Assembly: GCA_963693365.1 (NCBI GenBank)
Contig: CAVNZM010000001.1
Coordinates: forward strand, 682,001 to 746,000
Direction: 5' to 3'
From: Amoebidium appalachense
Taxonomy: Eukaryota; Ichthyosporea
DNA length: 64,000 bases
The position numbers and the translations under genes were made by a program. Below the pieces are notes generated by a model. It searched no databases and was not told the origin of the DNA. It saw nothing but the letters and a program-made list of their open reading frames with translations. The first letter of the stretch is position 1, and each line of letters starts with the position of its first letter. Shown here piece after piece: positions 22,054 through 31,557 of this stretch.

Positions 22054-22817
22054 GCCCCTTCCGAGAACCGACTAGCATCACAACGAATAAGAAACTGACC
22101 CCCCGTGGGGGAAAGATCGGGCAGGGCAAGTACTTCCTCCGATAACGCCGATTTTAAATCTTTAAACGAGCGATCTAATTCGTCCGTCCATTTTAACCGT
22201 CGGTGTTTTTCTCCGTAACACTCGGCATGCATGGGCCGGGCTCGCTCTGCATAATTTAAAATGTGACGGCGGAGATACGAAGTAATACCCAGAAAACCCC
22301 GGAGTTGGTGTAGTGTGTTTGGTACCGGCCAATCTTTCACTGCCTGAACCTTTTTCGGGTCGGGCCGAATGCCATTCACACCTACAATCCAACCCAAAAA
22401 CGGTATTTCCGTGAGCCCAATGTATGTCTTTGCCCCATCGAGCTTAACTCCATATTCACCGAGACGGGTGAAAAGTCGGTCAAGCTTCTGTATTAATTCT
22501 TTTTCGGTGTGTGCACCCACAGCTAAATCATCGGCATATACCACCACGTCATCGGCCAGAGGGGCCAAAATCTGTGTCATGATAGATGCTAGCTGGGACG
22601 GGGAAGTACTTAGCCCCTGTGGTGCCACACAATAACGATACTGCACACCAGCCACAGAAAATACTGTTTTTTCACGTGACTCAGCGTCTAGCAGCATTTG
22701 GTAAAAGGCACCCGACATATCAGCTTTACAGAAATACTTATACCCAGCCAACTTCTCTATTTGTTGTTGCAAGTTGGGGTGGCCAGGCAGATTTTCGAAT
22801 TTGCTTGTTAAGAGCAC
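21927..22817 (-). pseudogene. Ty3/gypsy reverse transcriptase core
   Basis: Motifs in order: YFCKADMSGAFYQ (first catalytic D), FSVAGVQYRYCVAPQGLSTSP, and VVYADDLAVG (YADD). KLDGAKTYIG, FLGWIVGVNGIRPDPKKV and the tether LKWTDELDRSFKDLK follow. It runs into the beginning of RNase H (FLIRCDASRFSEGACLYQK). A one-base frameshift near 22800 separates it from its N-terminal part. Confidence 0.8.
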
Positions 22818-24009
22818 GAAAATCAGTCAGGAGACGGTATTTTCCGTTTGGTTTTCGTATTACGAAGGTGGGTGAATTATACTGACTGTGTGCTTGTTCC
22901 ATCTGCCCTCTACGACACATATCCTCCACGATCTCCTTTGCAGCCTGCTCTTTCACTTGTTCCAACCTCCACTGTTTTAATCGAATCGGTGGGTTATCTC
23001 CCGTGTCTATGTGCATGGTGAATCCTTTAATCTGAGGAAATTCGTCGGGGTCCGTAGTGATGAAGCAACGAGAGTGTGCTTCTAATAGTTTCTTGACATC
23101 CGGAAGCATACTCTGAGGCACCCTATTCCAATCAAAACCGTGGGGAGCCTGGCCGGCATCGTGTGCACCCCCACCCGAAATTTCCGAAATGTTTCGCGGG
23201 GGGGGGGGGGGGGGGGGGGTTTCATGATCAACGGCACACATTGATTGGTCGATCGGTGAGTGTATCGGACCGCCTCGTGTCCCACTCACATGCCCTTCGT
23301 GCCCACACATGTTATCAGTAGGCACCCGGCCCGGTGGCACGGCCGGAGGTGAATTGGGTAGGCAACCTTCTCCACCCCCCGTTGCCCACCTGATGCACTG
23401 CGCTATTGCACCAACGACGGTTTGTGTACGACTGGGGTGGGGTTCGGCTTGCAAAACACTCAGTTCGTGTATGTACTCATGTCGGCTCATAGGAACGAAA
23501 TGACCTATGGTACCGAACACGTTCAAATCCGGACCCACACCATTTTCGCACACAACAGCAATAGATTTATCCACACTAATTTCACAGATGGTGGGGGGGA
23601 ACTTATCTCGAAATTCACGAGTAGGCTCGAAGATACCGAGGGTGCCAGCAGCAGCAGCAGCAGCAGTCACCTGCACCGTTGCACGTAATACACATCCAAA
23701 GCCAGATTTGACGGTGGTGTCGTGCTTGACGGTAACAGGACACATTGTGTAGGGGGTGTGCAAAGATGACGTCGGCACCACCATCCCCGACACCAGTGTT
23801 AGTGAGTGTGCTTGATGATTAGTGGTGGCAATGTGTTTGTTGGCAAAATCGTTCCCAATAATCATGTCATGCTTAATATTTTTAATCACTAAGCAAGGCC
23901 ACATGAATGTTTGAGAACTGAGGCATAACGGGAGCATCACTTCACCACTCACAGCTAGAGCTTTATCGTTTTTCCTTACAGAAGTAACAATCACATCCGA
24001 GGGTTGCAA
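22738..24009 (-). pseudogene. Ty3/gypsy protease-to-RT N-terminal region, 5' truncated
   Basis: It begins inside a retropepsin-like region (DMIIGNDF near residue 50). A long linker with a G/C-run expansion near 23200 follows. Then comes the RT N-terminus (FTMHIDTGDNPPIRLKQWRL, NSPTFVIRKPNGKYRLLTDFRALNK). Gag and the protease active site are missing because the copia-1 LTR at 24057 interrupts the element. Confidence 0.7.
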
Positions 24010-24056
24010 AGCAAACTCCTACATGTGTCGTGAAAAAACAGCATCACTAACCACCG

Positions 24057-24981
24057 TGTTAAATTATATAAGTATTTGGGATGTAAGCAGAGACACAGTG
24101 GTGCAGTGTGAAAACACCACAGACACACACAACAACAAAACACGGAACGATCGGAGCAGTGTACACAACAGACATCAATGTTTAGACACGACTGAACTGA
24201 ATTTATTCTGATCTTCGAATAAATACCTGAAATTCCTCTAAGTCCAATCCATACATGATTTCCGACCAGTCGGAAATCAGATCCATCTCTAATAGAAACC
24301 AATCACTAAGAACCAATTGCTTTCAGAGAGATCCGGTACGCGGAGACGTACACGATAGGACACAGACACTAGTTAAGATCAACTCGTGTCATCATCAAGG
24401 AAGTTCTAACCTATGACATACTGCAAAGACTCAGACATATCACACTTAACCTTGATGATTGGTTAAAGCCCGGCAACACATGAAAACTAAAGTGAATTAA
24501 TGAAGTCTAAACACACATGCTATTCTAAGTGTAGCCTAAGTGTGTTACCGTCCAAAGAACACGTATTAAGTAACACAAATCTACCTAACATATATTAGTA
24601 GAAAAGAACTACGATTATACACATGAAGACAAGGAGAGAAAGAAAAGAAAATAAGGAAGGAGAAAGAGGAAGGAAAAGAGAGCACAGATCAACAAACAAG
24701 ATAGTAATAGCATAACTATAACCAGAGATATTTATGTACACACGAACATGTACACGTCTCTCCCTGAGTGGGTGGATCCGTGTACACACATATAAATATT
24801 CTAATCGATATTACAACACACGATTAAAGCCGATACAACACGATTACAAGTATACAAGCATATCGGAGATCGATGCTACACTTTACATGATAGGAGTGTG
24901 GCATATACACTAAGCATATGAACTGAAACATAACACAAACTGAGAAGATCTTACCATATGTAAATACTACGTATTACAACA
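24057..24981 (-). mobile_element. copia-1 LTR, inverted, full length
   Basis: Complement of the 925-bp LTR. The left flank is gypsy sequence and the right flank is another partial copia-1 LTR, so no target duplication can be read. Confidence 0.9.
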
Positions 24982-25133
24982 CCGATACAACACGATTACA
25001 AGTATACAAGCATATCGGAGATCGATGCTACACTTTACATAATAGGAGTGTGGCATTTACACTAAGCATATGAACTGAAACATAACACAAACTGAGAAGA
25101 TCTTACCATATGTAGATACTACGTATTACAACA
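24982..25133 (-). mobile_element. tandem partial copia-1 LTR (first 152 bp), inverted
   Basis: Repeats the 5' segment of the LTR directly behind the full LTR and then joins integrase coding sequence at 25134 with no polypurine tract. It shows that LTR ends are re-added next to internal sequence. Confidence 0.85.
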
Positions 25134-25700
25134 CTCCGGCTCTGAGTTCACCTCCAAGGCTACCCGTGCTTTTTGCCTCTCCCAGGGCATCAAGGCCAGC
25201 TATGCTCCGGTGGACTGCCCTCAACTGAACGGCTACGTTGAACGTCGTATGCGGTTCCTACAAGAGATTGTTCGTTGCCTCCTCCATCAAGTCCAAGATC
25301 AGTCTCTGTCCCCCAAACTGTGGGCTGAGGCCCTCCAACATGCCGCCTACATCATCAACGTCACCCCGTCCACGACTGCCAGTGGTCGTACACCATTCGA
25401 GGTTTTCTACGGTGTCAAGCCCGACATCTCCGAGCTCAAAGTGTTCGGTTGCCCTGCCTACACTCATGTGCCAGCCTCTAAACGGAACAAGCTGCCCCCC
25501 ACCGTCAAACTCGGCATGTATATCGGCTATGATCTTCAATCACACTGCCACCGGATCTTCAACCCCACCACCCATCGTGTCGGCCTCTTCCGTGATGTGA
25601 TTTTCGACGAATCAGCTTATCTCCCGTCCGACCTTCCATCAACACTTCCGACCCCCGACACCACTGCTACCTCGACCACCCCACCCCCCACAGTTGACAC
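25134..25700 (+). pseudogene. copia-1 integrase fragment
   Basis: Starts at CTCCGGCTCTGAGTTC within the integrase core (SGSEF) and reads through YAPVDCPQLNGYVERRMR (the catalytic E) and VFGCPAYTHVPASKRNK to the proline-rich linker (TTPPPTVDT). It then switches abruptly to minus-strand copia-2 near 25700. It is nearly identical to 33444-34010. Confidence 0.85.
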
Positions 25701-26491
25701 TCCACATAGTTGCCAGTGAGGATGATGTCACCGTTGGGGAAGGTCTTGATGTATACACATGGATCTGAACGGAGACGTTCGAGACCGTGAGCAAGGAGGA
25801 CCTTGTCGAAGTACTCATACCAGGCCAGTGATGCTTGCTTGAGGCCGTAGAGTGCCTTCTTAAGTTTCCAGACCTTGACAATGTGCTCGTTGCCGGGGGT
25901 GATGAAGCCAGGTGGTGGCTCAATGTAGATGTCTTCTTGAAGAGGACTGTTGAGGAAGGCTGTGGAGACGTCGAGTTGATGAATCTCATGGTTGCCGTCC
26001 ACACCGATGGCAAGGAGGGCACGGACGGAGGAGGACATCACTACGGGGGAAGAGGTGTCACCGTAGTCAACACCGTAGACTTGAGTGAAGCCCTTTGCAA
26101 CACCACGAGCCTTGATCTTGGTGTCACCGGCTGAGTTGAGGACTTTCTCAGTCACAATCCACTTGAACTTGATGATGTTGGCATCAGGGGGGGGATCAAC
26201 GATGGTGAAGACATCCTTGGTGATGAAGGCTTGGTACTCGGAGGTTAGGGCAGCTATGACGGCATCACCGTTGGGACCGTTGCAAAGCTTTTGAATGCCC
26301 TTGGGGAGTTGGTCAATGTGGATGGTCGGTGCTGTGATGCTGACCAGTGCCGTTGGAGGCTTGGTGAGAAGTGTAGACCGACGAAGGTTGGGCTTGGGGG
26401 GGGTCCTTGAGGGGGGTGGTGGCCGGGGAGGTGGTGGAGGCCGGGACAGGGGCATGGAAGCCAGGAATAGGACCGGTGGTGAGGGGGGCAT
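25701..26491 (-). pseudogene. copia-2 reverse transcriptase, 3' truncated
   Basis: Minus-strand RT encoding HIDQLPKGIQ, ALTSEYQAFITKDVF, FKWIVTEKVLNSAGDTKIKA, HQLDVSTAFLNSPLQEDIYI (first catalytic D) and LKKALYGLKQASLAWYEYF, up to TGNYV. The next residues should be the catalytic DD, but the sequence is cut at 25700 by the junction with copia-1, so the YVDD active site is lost. It resembles the copia-1 RT throughout but is clearly a separate family. It reads upstream into a proline-rich linker that overlaps the frame of the next entry. Confidence 0.85.
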
Positions 26492-26900
26492 CGGTGTCCA
26501 CAGGGCTGCTCGAGGCCGAGTGGAAGGTGGGGGACCCAGGACGAACCGGAGTCATGTAGCCGGGATGATGCACAGCAACGGGGGGGCCGGCAGCAAGGGT
26601 TGTTGGCCAGTGGGGGGGGGGGCTCGGGGGAGGCACGGGTTCAACCGGGGCTGGTTGGTTGTGCCAGGACGGTTGGGAGATGACCACAGACGGAGTTTCA
26701 TCGTCGTCGTCGGAGGGGGGGTCCAATGTCGGCAGATCGGGTTTGGGGGGAACGGAGACCTGATTGGTGCTGCCCGTGAATTTCGACTCGTCGAAGATCA
26801 CATCACGGCAGATCTTGATTTGGTTGCTGGCAAGGTCGAGGATCTTGTGTGCCTTGGAGGGTAGGTCCCAACCGACGTAGGTGCCGACTCTGACGGTTGA
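26492..26900 (-). pseudogene. copia-2 integrase-RT linker
   Basis: Proline-rich linker between integrase and RT (VFGSPAYVHVPRSKRNK..., VIFDESKF, LDPPSDDDDETPSVV). C and G runs of 6-8 bases near 26400, 26580 and 26610 break the frame. The same linker in copia-1 is the most length-variable part of pol. Confidence 0.7.
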
Positions 26901-27523
26901 TGCCAGCTTGTTCCTCTTTGACCGGGGAACATGCACATAGGCAGGGGAGCCGAACACGTGGAGACTTCGGGTTTGAAGCCGTGGAAGGCCTCGAAGGGAG
27001 TGTTGCCGTTGGCAGCAGATGACGGTGTGACGTTGATGATGTAGCCAGCATGTTTGAGAGCAGCAACCCACAACTTGGGAGAGAGAGGTTGGTCCTTGTC
27101 GGAATGGAGGAAGCAACGGACTGTCTCTTGCAGTTCTCTCATCTTCCGTTCAACAACACCGTTGTGCTGTGGTGTGTCGACGGGGGCAAACTCCATGATG
27201 ATGCCTTTCTGCTTGCAGTAGGCCTCGGTGTCTCTGGAGGTGAACTCAGAGCCGGAGTCAAACCGAAGATGGGTGACGATCTCAGGTGTCTGACGTTCGA
27301 TGGTTTCAACGAGAGACTGAATGTAGCTGAGGGTTTCACCACGGTTGTAGAGGGGGAACACGGTGGTGTAACCGGTGGCATCACAAACACACACCAGAGC
27401 AACCTTGTAGCCTCCGTAGGAAGCACAGGGAGCTTCGAAGAAGTCCAGATGCCACTTAGCACCGGGAATGGTGAACTTGGAACGGGTGCCGGGAAAAGGA
27501 GCCTTGGTGGTCTTGCCAGACAT
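26798..27523 (-). pseudogene. copia-2 integrase core
   Basis: Encodes SGKTTKAPFPGTRSK, WHLDFFEAPCASYGG (first D), LRFDSGSEFTSRDTEAY (second D) and PQHNGVVERKMRELQ (E), then SPKLWVAALKHAGYIINVTP. The catalytic triad is present. A frameshift near 27530 separates it from the HHCC zinc module upstream. Confidence 0.85.
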
Positions 27524-27529
27524 GCAGCC

Positions 27530-27911
27530 GAAGCAGTCACTGTTGTCAGGTGAGGGGGCATGCCGATGACAAGCTCATCCTTGGCCATCCTGGTGACGGT
27601 GGAGAGGGCACGGTGGCCGAGACGGTTGTGCCAAATGGTGAGGTCGGCGGTTGGTTGAGTCCTTGCTGTGTAGGCTTGGACCCACGGGTGTTTAGGAGTC
27701 TCAATCACATAGTCAGTGATGTAGTAGAGACCGTCGAGGGGGGTGAGATCTGAAATGATGTCACCAATGATTACGGCTGTAGAGGAACGACGGGTGGTTG
27801 TCTGTACCATCACAATGACCCAGGAGGCCGGCAGTTGAAGCCATGGAGGTAGACACGAGGAAAGACGGTGACTCGGGTACATAGTAAGCATTGATGCTGC
27901 ACGGGGTTGGG
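27530..27911 (-). pseudogene. copia-2 protease end and integrase zinc module
   Basis: The minus strand reads AYYVPESPSFLVSTSMAS-like protease-linker sequence, then ADLTIWHNRLGHRALSTVTR (the two His of the zinc module) and, after a frameshift, the Cys pair (DCFGCMSGKT). It is interrupted on its 5' side by the solo LTR2. Confidence 0.65.
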
Positions 27912-28646
27912 TGTTATTTTGTGTGGGAAAACGGAGAAGCAGAGAGCACAGATAGGTGTTATGATATACACAACACAGAGACACACGGGAAAAACACAAC
28001 CGGAGAGGAGGAACGATTTCTGGAAGCATAGGAAATGAATACGACTGCTTTCGATTTATTCCAAGATGAAGTCCTTTTTATACTTGGGAATGTGAAAACG
28101 ATAAACCAATCAAAAGAACGAAAACTCTATTTTCCAATCAGAAAGACGAAAACTATGAGTGTAAAATATATTGATTAAAATGTCTGTCGACACATAGAAT
28201 ATAAAACTCAATCCTCTAATGAAAGAAACTTCTAATAAAAGCACGGAAACATTTAACAAAATGAAACCACTTATGTAACTATTAATTCATAACATACATT
28301 TATACATGTTCTTATCATAACACATATATTTAATTATTCCTAATAGTTGGAGAACATAGCACAATGCTACGTCGTGGGAAAGGAATGAGAAAGGAATGTA
28401 AGTTACTATATTTGGGAAAATACAAACGAGATATGATTGGATGACATATATAGATTTTGACACAAACGACAATACGTGTGCGCGAGCTAAGTATGTCGAT
28501 ACGTACACAGATCTAAGATGTCGTGTACACGGAAACAGAAAAGAAAGAAAGAAATGAAGAAAGGAAAAGGAAACAAACTACAACAACTAATAAATAAATA
28601 CAAAACTCAACTTCTAAGTCTTGCTGAGAATGAAGTGAAGATGACA
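27912..28646 (-). mobile_element. solo LTR2 (735 bp) in copia-2, TSD TTGGG
   Basis: On the element strand it begins TGTCATCTTCACTTC and ends AAAATAACA. TTGGG flanks it at 27907-27911 and 28647-28651. It carries a degenerate TATA box near 28075 (complement TATAAAAAGG). It inserted into a copia-2 element of its own family. Confidence 0.92.
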
Positions 28647-28651
28647 TTGGG

Positions 28652-29558
28652 TGGCCGTTGTAGTGCAGTGTCATGTTGATGATGCCACGGTGTGTGGCAT
28701 TGACGGTGCCGAGGCCGTGAATGGGGGTGGGAGGACACGGGGTAAGGGAGGAGAAATACTCCTTGATGGGGCAGATGTGTGCATTACAAGCATTGTCCCA
28801 GAAGGGGTCGTCACGGTCGGGTGTGCCGGTGGAGGAGATGAGTGCAAATTGCACACTCTTGTTGCCTTTCTCCTGCTTGGCACGAAGAGCAACACACAGC
28901 CAGGCTCCGAGCATGCTGTGATGTGATGGGGCTCATGGCAGTAGGAACACTCCACCTTCTTGGTGTTGTGCTGTCGGTTACGGTTATCCCTGTTACCACG
29001 GTGGTAAGGGGAAGTTGAACGGGGGCCGGGTGACTTGGAGGAAGGACGAGGATCACGGGAACGGGACGGGGAACGGTGAGGTGTATGCTCACGTCGAGGA
29101 ATACGGTTGCGGAGGTCACCGGGGGGAAGCACTCTGCTCTGGAGTGCACGGAGGGGACGGTTGTTGACGGTTGCACCAGTACCTGCGTCGATGAGGCCGG
29201 CACGGATTTCAGCTCCTCGGATGTCACTGATGAGCTGGTTGAAGGACGGGTAGGCCTTGTTGTTCATCCAGTAGTCGGAGCAGAGACGTTCAATGTCGGA
29301 GCAGACCAGGGCCGTGTTCTTCCGGAGGTGAAGGAAGAACTTACGTACGACATCCTTGTGCTGGACGGGCTCGTCGAAGAAGGCAAGTGTCGTAGCCAGA
29401 CGTTGGAGACGGGTGAGGTATGCTATGACGTTGGGGTAGTCTCGTAGTTCAAGCTCCTCGAAGGTGACTTGAATCTGGGTGACCCGGGCCTCCTTCTCTG
29501 CTACATACGCCATACGTAGGTTGTGGAAGACTTCTCCACCGTGGACACCGTCTTGCAT
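28652..29558 (-). pseudogene. copia-2 gag (C-terminal part) and protease start
   Basis: The minus strand encodes gag from MQDGVHGGEVFHNLRMAY onward: helical capsid-like sequence, an Arg/Ser-rich nucleocapsid tail, and a zinc knuckle CSYCHEPHHITAC (CX2CX3HX4C). A frameshift near 28910 leads to the protease region, where DDPFWDNACNAHIC stands in place of the expected D-S-G active site. Copia-1 has WDSGCN at the same place, so the protease of this copy looks dead. It ends at the LTR2 insertion. Confidence 0.8.
29447..29558. repeat. 112-bp duplication, left copy
   Basis: Copia-2 gag sequence GTTCAAGCTCCTCG...CTTGCAT, repeated without visible change at 30476-30587 on the far side of the copia-1 LTR. 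Confidence 0.92.
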
Positions 29559-30475
29559 TGTTGTAATACGTAGTATCTACATATGGTAAGATCTTCTCAG
29601 TTTGTGTTATGTTTCAGTTCATATGCTTAGTGTATATGCCACACTCCTATTATGTAAAGTGTAGCATCGATCTCCGATATGCTTGTATACTTGTAATCGT
29701 GTTGTATCGGCTCTAATCGTGTATTGTAATATCGATTAGAATATTTATATGTGTGTACACGGATCCACCCACTCAGGGAGAGACGTGTACATGTTCGTGT
29801 GTACATAAATATCTCTGGTTATAGTTATGCTATTACTATCTTGTTTGTTGATCTGTGCTCTCTTTTCCTCCCTCTTTCTCCTTCCTTGTTTTCTTTTCTT
29901 TCTCTCCTTGTCTTCATGTGTATAATCGTATTTATTTTCTACTAATATATGTTAGGTAGATTTGTGTTACTTAATACGTGTTCATTGGACGGTAACACAC
30001 TTAGGCTACACTTAGAATAGCATGTGTGTTTAGACTTCATTAATTCACTTTAGTTTTCATGTGTTGCCGGGCTTTAACCAATCATCAAGGTTAAGTGTGA
30101 TATGTCTGAGTCTTTGCAGTATGTCATAGGTTAGAACTTCCTTGATGATGACACGAGTTGATCTTAACTAGTGTCTGTGTCCTAACGTGTACGTCTCCGC
30201 GTACCGGATCTCTCTGAAAGCAATTGGTTCTTAGTGATTGGTTTCTATTAGAGATAGATCTGATTTCCGACTGTTCGGAAATCATGTATGGATTGGACTT
30301 AGAGGAATTTCAGGTATTTATTCGAAGATCAGAATAAATTCAGTTCAGTCGTGTCTAAACATTGATGTCTGTTGTGTACACTGCTCCGGTCGTTTCGTGC
30401 TTTGTCGTTGTGTGTGTCTGTGGTGTTTTCACACTGCACCACTGTGTCTCTGCTTTCATCCCAAATACTTATATA
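29559..30475 (+). mobile_element. copia-1 LTR flanked by a 112-bp duplication
   Basis: Starts cleanly at TGTTGTAATACG but lacks its last ~8 bases (ATTTAACA); the join is TATATA|GTTCAAG with TA microhomology. The expected 5-bp target duplication is replaced by a 112-bp one, so this is not a standard integrase product. Confidence 0.9.
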
Positions 30476-30587
30476 GTTCAAGCTCCTCGAAGGTGACTTG
30501 AATCTGGGTGACCCGGGCCTCCTTCTCTGCTACATACGCCATACGTAGGTTGTGGAAGACTTCTCCACCGTGGACACCGTCTTGCAT
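30476..30587. repeat. 112-bp duplication, right copy
   Basis: Second copy of 29447-29558; copia-2 gag then continues past CTTGCAT into CCGGCCGGAGTC. Confidence 0.92.
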
Positions 30588-30878
30588 CCGGCCGGAGTCG
30601 TAGAGCTCGGTCGGATGGACGGACTGGTTGAGGATCTGGTCGAGGACGTCGAAAGCTTTCTTGTAGGAGTCCTTGGTGACGTAGCCTAGCCACTGGTTGG
30701 CGTCGGTGCCGTCAACCCACTGTGGCCTCTTGATAGCGTCAACGAATTTCTCGGCAATGGTTGTTCTAATGAACCGGTGAATGAGTGGCTCCCACTCGAA
30801 ATAATTAAGACGTTTCTCGTCTCTTTTCTCGGACGGATTCCATATTGGAAGGTTGATATACGACGGTTTGTCAGTCAT
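30476..30878 (-). pseudogene. copia-2 gag N-terminal part
   Basis: The ATG at 30878 opens MTDKPSYINLPIWNPSEKRD, followed by YFEWEPLIHRFIRTTIAEKF and FDVLDQILNQSVHPTELYDS, into the duplicated segment. It is typical of the N-terminal gag region of copia elements. The ORF reads on into the copia-1 LTR, which ends it. Confidence 0.8.
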
Positions 30879-30925
30879 AATTGAACAGTAAGACTGAGGA
30901 ATTTCGCGGTTGTAACGAGATTGTG

Positions 30926-30951
30926 TGTTAGCGTGCAAAGGGGCCGTAAAC
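30926..30951 (-). promoter_or_regulatory. copia-2 primer-binding region
   Basis: The element strand reads GGTTTACGGCCCC, then TTT and GCACGCT, immediately after the LTR2 end. These blocks resemble the complement of the initiator tRNA-Met 5' half. Confidence 0.55.
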
Positions 30952-31113
30952 CTGTTGTTTTGTGTGGGTAAACGGAGAAGCAGAGAGCACAGATGGGTGT
31001 TATGATATACACAACACAGAGACACACGGGAAAACACAACCGGAGAGGTGGAACGATTTCTGGAACCATAGGAAATGAATACGACTGCTTGAGATTTATT
31101 CCAAGATGAAGTC
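30952..31113 (-). mobile_element. LTR2, 5' LTR of copia-2, truncated
   Basis: Plus strand TGTTGTTTTGTGTGGG..., the complement of the LTR2 end, running 162 bp to CCCTTTTA, where DIRS A1 sequence begins. It confirms LTR2 as the LTR of copia-2 because the primer-binding region and gag follow on the minus strand. Confidence 0.85.
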
Positions 31114-31448
31114 CCTTTTATGGTTTTATTTGTGGAAATTATTGACATAAATATTTTTCTGGGTAAACACGTAGGATGGGTGTCCGATATCAACAGGCTT
31201 CGTTTCATGTTTTAGCAGTTCGCGTTCGGCTGCCCGCATACGGGCACCAGGCTATTAGCCGATCAAAACGTCAGATTCCACAGATCACTAGACCGAGTTT
31301 GATTGGCTCAGGATAAGATTTCACATAACACTAGATCGGTTTTGATTGGCTCAGTTCGGTAGCCTTAGGTATATAAGCACGACAGTTTTTAGCAGATCAG
31401 CAAGCAACAACACATCTTCTGTGTTTAGCACCTACAGCTTTACAGCTA
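31114..31448 (+). mobile_element. DIRS-type terminal segment A1, partial
   Basis: Matches the A2 repeat at 37353-37680 (GGTTTTATTTGTGGAAATTA...CTTTACAGCTA). It includes two GATTGGCTCA words and a TATA box TATATAAGC at about 31370. It is cut by a copia-1 LTR remnant at 31449. Confidence 0.8.
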
Positions 31449-31495
31449 CACCACTGTGTCTCTGCTTTCATCCCAAATACTTATATAATTTAACA
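31449..31495 (+). mobile_element. 47-bp remnant of a copia-1 5' LTR
   Basis: Only the last 47 bp of the LTR remain (CACCACTGTGTCTCTG...TTTAACA), directly followed by the primer-binding region of the element at 31496. Confidence 0.85.
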
Positions 31496-31520
31496 GGTTA
31501 TGCAGCCCTTTTGCACGCTC
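31496..31520 (+). promoter_or_regulatory. copia-1 primer-binding region
   Basis: GGTTATGCAGCCC, TTTT, GCACGCT begins at the LTR end with no gap; it also occurs at 43713 and 50834. It is partly complementary to the initiator tRNA-Met 5' half. Confidence 0.6.
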
Positions 31521-31557
31521 CCTACACACATCTAGAACTAGCGATCGTTTTTCAATC

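Noticed and set aside
26295-27553. Plus-strand ORFs across copia-2 pol
   Set aside because: They are shadows of the minus-strand integrase and linker, which show catalytic motifs in order.
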